Below, in pieces: positions 6,093-11,488 of a stretch of DNA of 11,488 nt (its first letter is position 1; every line of letters begins with the position of its first letter). Origin of the DNA: Deltaproteobacteria bacterium (GTDB lineage: Bacteria > Myxococcota > Myxococcia > Myxococcales > 40CM-4-68-19); NCBI GenBank assembly GCA_018266095.1, contig JAFEBC010000348.1, positions 1 through 11,488 on the forward strand, in the 5' to 3' direction. Both the position numbers and the translations under genes were made by a program. Under the pieces are notes generated by a model. That model was given only the letters and a program-made list of their open reading frames with translations, did not search any database and had not been told where the DNA came from.

Positions 6093-7004
6093 GTGGCCGA
6101 CCCGTTGGACAGCCTGCTCGTCGAGAAGAGCCCCGACTTCGTCGTCATGCTCGACGGCGAGATGCGCGTGCTCAAGTGCAGCGCGGGGCTGCGCTCGGCG
6201 GTGCCGTTGCTCGCGCCCGGGGCCGAGTTCGTCAAGTCGCTCGACGCCGCCTCGGAGGCGCGCTTCCGCCAGGCGGTCACCTCGGATCACGAGAGCACCA
6301 GCGCCATCAGCCTCGAGCTGGTGCACCGCGGGCGCGAGCGCCTGGTGGTCACCGCGTGGCGCTTCTTCGGCCTGGAGCGCCTGCACGTCGCGGGCATCGG
6401 CCGCGAGACCGCGCACGGCGGGGATCTCGCGGATCAAGTGGAGGCCCTGAAGCGCCGCTATCAGGAGTCCGTGAGCCAGCTCGCGAGCCTCACGGGCCGC
6501 CTGCGCGAACTGGCCATGAGCGACTCGCTGACCGGCGTGCTCAACCGCCGCGCCTTCCTCGACCACGCCGACGGCGAGTGGGTCCGCCACCGACGCCACC
6601 GGCACCCGCTCTCGTGCGCGATGTTGGACGTGGACGGCTTCAAGAAGATCAACGACAGCTTCGGCCACGCCGCGGGCGACGCGCTGCTCCAGCACATCGG
6701 CGCCCTCCTGCGCGCGACCCTGCGCGCGAGCGATCTGCCTGCGCGCCTCGGTGGCGACGAGTTCGTCGCGCTGATGCCCGAGACCGGCATGGAGGGCGCG
6801 TTCACCTTGGGCGAGCGGCTCCTCGCGCGCGTCACCACGCACCCGCTCACCGCGCTCGATCAGAGCATCCGCGCCACGCTCTCCATCGGCGTCGCCTGCG
6901 CCGACGACTGCAACTCTCTCGAGGAGCTCCTCGCCCACGCCGACAACGCGCTCTACAAGGCCAAGAAGCAGGGCCGCGCGCGGGTGTGTCGGTTCGACAC
7001 CTGA
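6093..7004 (+). CDS. Diguanylate cyclase (GGDEF) with N-terminal PAS-like domain
   Basis: It makes cyclic di-GMP from two GTP. The product is 303 residues with no signal peptide or membrane helix, so it is probably cytosolic. Residues about 1-105 look PAS-like (LLVEKSPDFVVMLDG start). A short coiled-coil linker (about 113-140) leads into the GGDEF domain from DSLTGVLNRRAF (144-155). GGDEF at 220-224 is intact. The metal and nucleotide segment LDVDGFKKINDSFGH (178-192) and D196 are present. The inhibitory I-site RxxD (R211-D214) lies five residues before GGDEF, so product inhibition is expected. This looks like an active enzyme. The GTG start is chosen for GAGGA at 6077-6081, 11 bases upstream; an ATG at residue 19 would cut into the PAS-like region. 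purA follows after 19 bases. The PAS ligand or signal is unknown. Confidence 0.93.
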   Translation: MADPLDSLLVEKSPDFVVMLDGEMRVLKCSAGLRSAVPLLAPGAEFVKSLDAASEARFRQAVTSDHESTSAISLELVHRGRERLVVTAWRFFGLERLHVAGIGRETAHGGDLADQVEALKRRYQESVSQLASLTGRLRELAMSDSLTGVLNRRAFLDHADGEWVRHRRHRHPLSCAMLDVDGFKKINDSFGHAAGDALLQHIGALLRATLRASDLPARLGGDEFVALMPETGMEGAFTLGERLLARVTTHPLTALDQSIRATLSIGVACADDCNSLEELLAHADNALYKAKKQGRARVCRFDT

Positions 7005-7010
7005 ACGTGG

Positions 7011-7016
7011 TACACG
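7011..7016 (+). promoter_or_regulatory. Possible -10 box of purA
   Basis: TACACG starts 13 bases before the purA ATG, in the 19-base gap after the GGDEF gene. No matching -35 is seen. Alternatively purA is only co-transcribed from upstream, using the weak GGGG (7016-7019) as its ribosome site. Confidence 0.2.
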
Positions 7017-7023
7017 GGGTGCC

Positions 7024-8322
7024 ATGTCCAACGTAGTCATCGTCGGCGCCCAGTGGGGAGATGAGGGCAAGGGCAAGGTCGTCGATCTGTTCACCTCGTG
7101 GGCAGACGTCGTGGTGCGCTACCAGGGCGGCGCCAACGCGGGCCACACGCTGGTGGTCGGCGGCGTGAAGACCGTGCTGCACCTCGTGCCGAGCGGCATC
7201 CTGCACCCGGGCAAGCGCTGCTACATCGGCAACGGCGTGGTGGTGGACCCGGAGGCGCTCTGCGAGGAGATCGACCTCCTCAAGGGCAAGAACCTCATGC
7301 AGGACCCGGCGCAGCTCGTGGTGAGCGAGAACGCGCACGTCATCCTGCCGTACCACAAGCGCATCGACGCGGGCCGCGAGGCCAGGTCGGGGGCGGCCAA
7401 GATCGGCACCACCGGCCGCGGCATCGGGCCGGCCTACGAGGACAAGGTGGCGCGCCGGGGCATCCGCATGCGCGACCTCCTGCAGCCCAAGGTGCTGCGC
7501 GACAAGCTCACGGCGCGGCTCGACGAGGCCAACGCGCAGATCGCCTCGCTCGGCGGTGAGAAGGTCGAGCTCGAGGCCGTGCTCTCGCGCGCGCTGGAGC
7601 TGGGCGAGAAGATCGCGGCCCACGTCGGCGACTGCAGCGAGCGCCTGGCGCACGAGATCGAGCGCGGCCGCGCGGTGCTCTTCGAGGGCGCGCAGGGCAC
7701 GCTGCTCGACATCGATCACGGCACGTACCCCTACGTCACGAGCAGCAACACCGTGGCCGGCAACGCGGCCGTGGGCGCGGGCGTGGGCCCCACCGTCATC
7801 CACTCGGTCGTCGGCATCAGCAAGGCCTACACCACGCGCGTCGGCAACGGCCCGCTCCCCACTGAGTTGACCGACGCCCTCGGCGAGCGCCTGCGCACCG
7901 TCGGCGCTGAGTTCGGCGCCACCACCGGCCGCCCGCGCCGCTGCGGCTGGCTCGACGCGCTGGTGCTCAAGTACGCGGCTCGCGTGAACGGCATGAACGG
8001 CCTCGTGCTCACCAAGCTGGACGTGCTCACGGGCCTCGATGAGGTGAAGATCGCGGTCAGCTACAAGCTCCCCAACGGCAAGACGGTCACGTCCTTCCCC
8101 AGCGACCCCGAGCAGCTCGGCGAGGCGCAGCCCGTGTACGAGACGCTCCCGGGCTGGAAGGAGCCGCTGGGCGACCTGCGCGAGTGGAGCGAATTGCCGG
8201 CCAGCACGCGGCGGTACGTGGAGCGCGTGGAGCAGCTCGTCGGCGTCGAGGTGATCGCCGTGTCGGTGGGCGCCGAGCGCCAGCAGACGATCGTGCGGAA
8301 GAATCCGTTCCGTCACGGGTAG
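7024..8322 (+). CDS. purA: Adenylosuccinate synthetase
   Basis: PurA joins IMP and aspartate using GTP to form adenylosuccinate, the first committed step to AMP, in the cytosol. The 432-residue length is the usual bacterial size. The N-terminal GTP/IMP loop VGAQWGDEGKGK has catalytic D13, and NAGHT has catalytic H41, at the same numbers as in Escherichia coli. Also seen are TTGRGIGPAYEDK (about 136-148), FEGAQGTLLDIDHGTYPYVTSS (about 220-241), TTGRPRRCGW (about 300-309) and LTKLDVL near 330. The gene looks full-length. The ATG is fixed by the invariant N-terminus; a true Shine-Dalgarno sequence is lacking. It starts 19 bases after the diguanylate cyclase gene, so the two may share an mRNA. 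An inverted-repeat element with a probable terminator follows the stop. Confidence 0.98.
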   Translation: MSNVVIVGAQWGDEGKGKVVDLFTSWADVVVRYQGGANAGHTLVVGGVKTVLHLVPSGILHPGKRCYIGNGVVVDPEALCEEIDLLKGKNLMQDPAQLVVSENAHVILPYHKRIDAGREARSGAAKIGTTGRGIGPAYEDKVARRGIRMRDLLQPKVLRDKLTARLDEANAQIASLGGEKVELEAVLSRALELGEKIAAHVGDCSERLAHEIERGRAVLFEGAQGTLLDIDHGTYPYVTSSNTVAGNAAVGAGVGPTVIHSVVGISKAYTTRVGNGPLPTELTDALGERLRTVGAEFGATTGRPRRCGWLDALVLKYAARVNGMNGLVLTKLDVLTGLDEVKIAVSYKLPNGKTVTSFPSDPEQLGEAQPVYETLPGWKEPLGDLREWSELPASTRRYVERVEQLVGVEVIAVSVGAERQQTIVRKNPFRHG

Positions 8323-8334
8323 GCGAACACCAAA

Positions 8335-8497
8335 GCAACTGCTTCACAGGAAGGAACGAAGGAAGGGTCTGGGTTGACACCTCCGCTCGTCGGTTAGGCA
8401 ACCACCTCAGCAATGCCAGCGGACAAATGGGCCACGAGGACCCGGCCCCTGACACAGGGCCGTCCCTTCCTTTTTTTGCTTCCTGTGAAGCAGTTGC
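8335..8497. repeat. 163-bp inverted-repeat element between purA and the thiolase gene
   Basis: The 19 bases GCAACTGCTTCACAGGAAG (8335-8353) are the exact reverse complement of 8479-8497. After an unpaired stretch, 8359-8367 pairs with 8464-8472, giving about 28 pairs in all. The interior is about 96 bases and holds hairpins 8392-8395/8400-8403 and 8443-8448/8457-8462, plus a perfect TTGACA (8374-8379) without a good -10. It is richer in A/T than its flanks, with a T7 run at 8471-8477. It contains no ORF I would defend. It could be a MITE-like element (no target duplication seen), a long 3' hairpin of purA, or a structured RNA. Confidence 0.65.
8438..8477 (+). terminator. Possible rho-independent terminator of purA
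   Basis: GGCCC (8444-8448) pairs with GGGCC (8457-8461), extendable by C8443-G8462, or by GGAC/GTCC (8438-8441/8462-8465) with a two-base bulge. A pyrimidine tract ending in seven T (8466-8477) follows. The T-run is several bases from the stem, so the match is imperfect. The same tract pairs with 8359-8367 in the larger inverted repeat, so the two structures may interact. Confidence 0.4.
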
Positions 8498-8516
8498 AGT
8501 TGCCTTTGCAGTTGCC
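8494..8516. repeat. Short tandem repeat, 11-bp units
   Basis: TTGCAGTTGCC occurs at 8494-8504 and again at 8506-8516. With the end of the preceding inverted-repeat arm this makes three copies of GCAGTTGC (8490, 8496, 8508). It could be slippage at the edge of the inverted-repeat element, or a binding-site array. Confidence 0.45.
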
Positions 8517-8520
8517 GCGA

Positions 8521-8549
8521 TTGTTGCCCGCGTCGCCGCGTGGCACATT
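8521..8549 (+). promoter_or_regulatory. Possible promoter of the thiolase gene
   Basis: TTGTTG (8521-8526), a 17-base spacer and a weak CACATT (8544-8549) lie 15 bases before the GTG at 8559. The layout resembles that at secG and the TPR gene, but the -10 match is poor. Confidence 0.2.
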
Positions 8550-8558
8550 GCCCCTCCT

Positions 8559-9878
8559 GTGCCGAAGAAGACCTGGACCGGCGGCGGCGGACTCTTCGAG
8601 GGAGGCATCTCCATCTCCTTCGCGGGCCGGTCGCCGCCGCGCCAGGAGCGTCCCACCATCAAGAACGACGAGGCCGGGCGCGACGCGCTGCGGGCCGAGA
8701 AGGAGTCGCCCGTGGCCGAAGCCGTGATCATCGATGCGGTGCACACTGCGCGCGGGAAGCGGAAGGGTTCGCTCTCGCGCCTGCACCCGGTCGACCTGCT
8801 CGCGCAGACGCTCAACGGCGCGCTCGCGCACTCGGGCGCGAAGGCGAAGGACATCGACGACGTCATCATGGGCTGCGTCACGCAGATCGGCGAGCAGGGG
8901 CTCGACATCGCGCGCGCAGCCGTGCTGGCCGCGGGCCTGCCCATCGAGATCCCGGGCACCACCGTGAACCGCTTCTGCGGGTCGGGCCTGCAGGCGGTGA
9001 ACTTCGGCGCGCAGGCAGTGATGAGCGGCGCCGCGCAGCTCGTGCTCGCGGGCGGCGTCGAGCACATGACGCGCGTGCCGATGGGCTCGGACGCGCTCGC
9101 GGGCGAGGGGCCGGTGTCGCCCGGACTCCAAGAGAAGTGGCCGGGCCTCGTGCCGCAGGGCCTCTCGGCCGAGCTGTGCGCGGAGAAGTGGGGCTACGAT
9201 CGCAAGCGCTGCGACGAGTTCGCGGCGCGCTCGCAGGCGCTGGCGCAGGCGGCCATCGAGCAGGGTCGCTTCAGCAAGGAGATCATCCCCATCTCGGTCC
9301 CGGGTGAGGACGGCGCCGCGCCCGCCACCTTCGAGCGCGACGAGCACCCGCGCGCCGGGACCACGGTGGAGACGCTCGCCAAGCTCAAGCCCTCCTTCAA
9401 GGAAGACGGCGTCCTGCACGCGGGCAACTCATCGGGCATCGTCGACGGCGCCGCGGCCGTGCTCATCGGCAGCAAGGCCCACGCGCGCTCGCTGGGTCTC
9501 AAGGCGCGCGCGCGCATCGTCTCGATGGCCGTGGCCGGCAGCGATCCGGTGCTGATGCTGACCGGCCCCATCCCCGCGGCCAGGAAGGCCCTGGCCGAGG
9601 CGGAGCTCACGGTCAACGACATCGACCTCTTCGAGATCAACGAGGCCTTCGCGCCGATCCCGCTCTTGGTGGCGCAGGAGCTCGGCATCCCGCTCGAGAA
9701 GGTGAACGTGAACGGCGGCGCCATCGCGCTCGGACACCCGCTGGGCGCGACCGGCGCGATCCTCCTGGCCACCGCGCTCCACGAGCTGGAGCGCACGGGG
9801 CAGCGGCGCGCGCTCATCACGCTCTGCATCGGCTACGGCATGGGCATCGCGACCATCATCGATCGCAAGGTCGACTAG
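8559..9878 (+). CDS. Thiolase family acyl-CoA acyltransferase (acetyl-CoA C-acetyltransferase-like)
   Basis: Thiolases cleave 3-ketoacyl-CoA with CoA or condense two acyl-CoA, by a Cys-based mechanism. Counting from GTG 8712 (388 residues, the family's usual size), nucleophile C89 is in NRFCGSG. NEAFAP is at 310-315, H342 is in GHPLGATG, and the second catalytic Cys is C372 in LCIGYGMG, where the usual middle Gly is Tyr. All catalytic residues are present. Chain length and direction (beta-oxidation or biosynthesis) cannot be told. The start is uncertain. GTG 8712 has AAGGAG (8700-8705) six bases upstream and fits the family N-terminus. However, the same frame upstream to GTG 8559 shows strong coding periodicity: 48 of 51 codons end in G or C, against about half in the 20 codons before. 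I therefore give 8559 (439 residues). The 51-residue extension (PKKTWTGGGGLFEGG...) is not recognised. Confidence 0.93.
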   Translation: MPKKTWTGGGGLFEGGISISFAGRSPPRQERPTIKNDEAGRDALRAEKESPVAEAVIIDAVHTARGKRKGSLSRLHPVDLLAQTLNGALAHSGAKAKDIDDVIMGCVTQIGEQGLDIARAAVLAAGLPIEIPGTTVNRFCGSGLQAVNFGAQAVMSGAAQLVLAGGVEHMTRVPMGSDALAGEGPVSPGLQEKWPGLVPQGLSAELCAEKWGYDRKRCDEFAARSQALAQAAIEQGRFSKEIIPISVPGEDGAAPATFERDEHPRAGTTVETLAKLKPSFKEDGVLHAGNSSGIVDGAAAVLIGSKAHARSLGLKARARIVSMAVAGSDPVLMLTGPIPAARKALAEAELTVNDIDLFEINEAFAPIPLLVAQELGIPLEKVNVNGGAIALGHPLGATGAILLATALHELERTGQRRALITLCIGYGMGIATIIDRKVD

Positions 9879-9995
9879 GCCGCAGCGCTCGCTCGCGGGC
9901 AGCACGTGGACCGCGCGCGTCCGGCCAGGAAATGGTCCAGCGACCGGGCCTCGCACCCGCCGTTGGTTGCATCTCGAATCCAGCCGGAAGTGCGC

Positions 9996-10001
9996 TATCT
10001 T
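9996..10001 (+). promoter_or_regulatory. Possible -10 box of the TPR gene
   Basis: TATCTT, preceded by GC, starts 16 bases before ATG 10012, the same distance as TATCCG before secG. No clear -35 lies 16-18 bases further up; TTGCAT at 9967 is 23 bases away. The 133-base gap after the thiolase stop shows nothing else of note. Confidence 0.3.
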
Positions 10002-10011
10002 GCCCACCACC

Positions 10012-11488
10012 ATGGCCCATCCGCGCGCGTCCATCTCGTTCGCCATCGCCGGACTGCTCTCGTTCGGCACCTCCACCGTCCTCGCCGCCCCCGCTGCCCC
10101 TCCTGCCGCGGCCTCCAAGAAGGAGAAGAAGGGCAATCGCCCCAAGTCGGACGAGCTGCTCAAGAAGGGCATGGCCGCCGAGGAGGCCGGCAAGGACGAC
10201 GAGGCCGCCACCGCGCTCGAGGCCTCGGTGAAGGCCGACGCGAGCAACGGGCCCGCGCACGCCGAGCTCGGCAAGGTCCTCTTCCGCCAGAACAAGCTGG
10301 CCGACGCCATCGCGCAGTTCGAGGCCGCGGTGAAGATCGACCCGAAGGATTCGCTCGCCTGGTACAACCTGGGCTACGCGCGCCGCAAGAACAAGCAGTT
10401 CCCGGAGGCGGCCGAGGCGTACCAGAAGGCCACGCAGCTCACGCCGGACGATCCGGACGCCATCTACGGCTTCGCCGAATCGCTGCGCCAGGCCAACAAG
10501 CCGTCGGACGCCATCGCCGCCTACGAGAGCTACATCAAGAAGGAGACGCGGCCCACGGAGCAGAAGTATGTCGAGCGCAGCAAGGAGCGCATCGCCGAGC
10601 TGCGCGTGGCCGCGGACAAGGAAGCCGCCGAGAAGGCCGCTGCCGAGAAGGCCGAGGCCGATCGCAAGGAGGCCGAGCGGCTCGCCGCGGAGAAGGCGGC
10701 GGCGGAGAAGCTGGAGCAGGAGCGCCTCGCGGCCGAGAAGAAGGAGCAGGAGCGCCTCGCCGCCGAGAAGGCCGCCGCGGAGAAGAAGGAGGCCGAGCGG
10801 CTCGCAGCGGAGAAGGCCGCGGCCGAGAAGAAGGAAGCGGAGCGCCTCGCCGCCGAGAAGAAGGAGGCCGAGCGCGCGGCCGCGAAGGCGCGCATGGCGC
10901 CCAAGCTGGGTCACGGCGACGACGATGACGGCCCGTCGGGCGCGCCGGTCCCGCCCACGAAGTCCGAGCCGTCGACCGCGGTGGTGAGCACGGCGCCGAG
11001 CGCGCCTGCGCCGGCCCCAGCGCCCGCGCTGCCTGCGGCCTCGAGCGCCTACGGCACCAAGATGGCCGACGGCGAGCGCCTCTTCGCCAACAAGGACTAC
11101 CGCGGCGCGATGTTCTCCTTCCAGGACGCGGCCCAGGCCGACGGCCGCTCGGCGCAGGCGCGCGTGCGCATCGGCGACTGCTACCAGCGCCTCGGCTATC
11201 CGGGCGAGGCCACCGAGCAGTACAACAAGGCCCTCGCCATCGAGCCCGGCAACATCGGCGCGCGCGAGGGACTGGCGCGCCTCAAGGGCGAGGCCCCGGC
11301 CAAGGAGAAGGAGGCGGCGGCCCCGGCTCCCGACGACGCCGCGCGCAAGCACTACGCGAGCGGTGTGCAGCTCGTGCGCGAGAAGAAGTACGCCGAGGCA
11401 GTGGTCGAGCTCGATCAGGCCGTGAGCGCGAAGTCGAACTTCGCCGAGGCCCTCATCGCGCGCGGGTCGGCGCGCATCGGCATGGGCA
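10012..11488 (+). CDS. Exported TPR and coiled-coil repeat protein, 3' end beyond the window
   Basis: The first 492 residues are present and the frame is open at the window edge. A signal peptide (hydrophobic about 8-24, likely cut after STVLA at 25) has no lipobox Cys, so a periplasmic or secreted product is inferred. A Lys-rich stretch (36-45) follows. Four TPR units come next (about 45-78, 79-112, 113-146, 147-180), with clear motifs such as AWYNLGYARRKNKQFPEA. Then comes a long Ala/Glu/Lys coiled coil (about 183-295) of repeated AERLAAEK and AAAEKKE units, resembling the helical stalk of TolA. A Pro/Ala linker follows (about 308-345). At least three more TPR units come after it (about 346-379, 380-413, 442-474), with a further one cut off. 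TPRs are protein-binding scaffolds; no enzyme motif is seen. The ATG is fixed by the signal peptide; there is no Shine-Dalgarno sequence. A role in the envelope is inference. Confidence 0.88.
   Translation, partial: MAHPRASISFAIAGLLSFGTSTVLAAPAAPPAAASKKEKKGNRPKSDELLKKGMAAEEAGKDDEAATALEASVKADASNGPAHAELGKVLFRQNKLADAIAQFEAAVKIDPKDSLAWYNLGYARRKNKQFPEAAEAYQKATQLTPDDPDAIYGFAESLRQANKPSDAIAAYESYIKKETRPTEQKYVERSKERIAELRVAADKEAAEKAAAEKAEADRKEAERLAAEKAAAEKLEQERLAAEKKEQERLAAEKAAAEKKEAERLAAEKAAAEKKEAERLAAEKKEAERAAAKARMAPKLGHGDDDDGPSGAPVPPTKSEPSTAVVSTAPSAPAPAPAPALPAASSAYGTKMADGERLFANKDYRGAMFSFQDAAQADGRSAQARVRIGDCYQRLGYPGEATEQYNKALAIEPGNIGAREGLARLKGEAPAKEKEAAAPAPDDAARKHYASGVQLVREKKYAEAVVELDQAVSAKSNFAEALIARGSARIGMG
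10600..10890 (+). repeat. Coiled-coil coding repeats in the TPR gene
   Basis: Degenerate repeats built from GCCGAGAAG, AAGGAG and GAGCGCCTC encode alternating AAAEKKE and AERLAAEK blocks with a period near 15 codons. Third positions vary between copies, so the protein pattern is kept more strictly than the DNA. Confidence 0.7.

Noticed and set aside
6847..8316. Long minus-strand frame antisense to purA
   Set aside because: purA is full-length with catalytic residues in place; the antisense frame is a codon-bias artefact.
8374..8402. Perfect TTGACA as a promoter for the thiolase gene
   Set aside because: No acceptable -10 lies 16-18 bases downstream, and the site is inside the inverted-repeat element.
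9856..11352. Leu-rich minus-strand frame opposite the TPR gene
   Set aside because: The LLLLGRE-like runs are the reverse of the Ala/Glu/Lys coiled-coil codons. The plus strand has a signal peptide and TPR motifs.

Overview
The window is very GC-rich, and third codon positions in the real genes are almost all G or C. It carries core bacterial genes (secG, a class II tRNA-Leu, purA) beside signalling genes (a propeller-type hybrid histidine kinase and a PAS-like GGDEF protein), a thiolase and a TPR/coiled-coil exported protein. This mix, with the Ala/Pro-rich SecG tail, suggests a Gram-negative high-GC bacterium. A member of the Myxococcota (former Deltaproteobacteria) is my best guess, by inference only.

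Layout. 1-244: non-coding, with a long inverted repeat (26-55 / 144-172) enclosing three small hairpins, plus a direct repeat of one arm. 245-3937 (-): hybrid sensor kinase with signal peptide, 14 propeller blades, Y_Y_Y domain, one membrane helix, coiled coil, HisKA, HATPase and receiver. 3938-4051: divergent promoter region. 4052-4474 (+): secG. 4535-4675 (+): tRNA-Leu(GAG) with its own promoter and encoded CCA, then a strong intrinsic terminator. 4779-5861 (-): extended SDR / NAD-dependent epimerase-like protein with a degenerate catalytic dyad. 5862-6092: divergent promoter region and leader. 6093-7004 (+): diguanylate cyclase with intact GGDEF and I-site. 7024-8322 (+): purA. 8323-8558: intergenic segment with a 163-bp inverted-repeat element and a likely terminator. 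8559-9878 (+): thiolase, with coding-like sequence extending 51 codons upstream of the family-typical start. 10012-11488 (+): exported TPR/coiled-coil protein, cut by the window end.

How the genes relate. There is no single multi-gene system. SecG is the small subunit of the SecYEG translocon, which exports proteins such as the two signal-peptide-bearing products here. The tRNA-Leu(GAG) directly after secG repeats the secG-leuU order known from Escherichia coli. PurA makes AMP, the diguanylate cyclase makes c-di-GMP, and the thiolase acts in acyl-CoA metabolism; these are probably neighbours rather than a pathway. Several start codons have a -10-like box only 12-16 bases upstream, which suggests leaderless or near-leaderless mRNAs. 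The least explained pieces are the two long inverted-repeat elements (26-172 and 8335-8497), each just past a stop codon.
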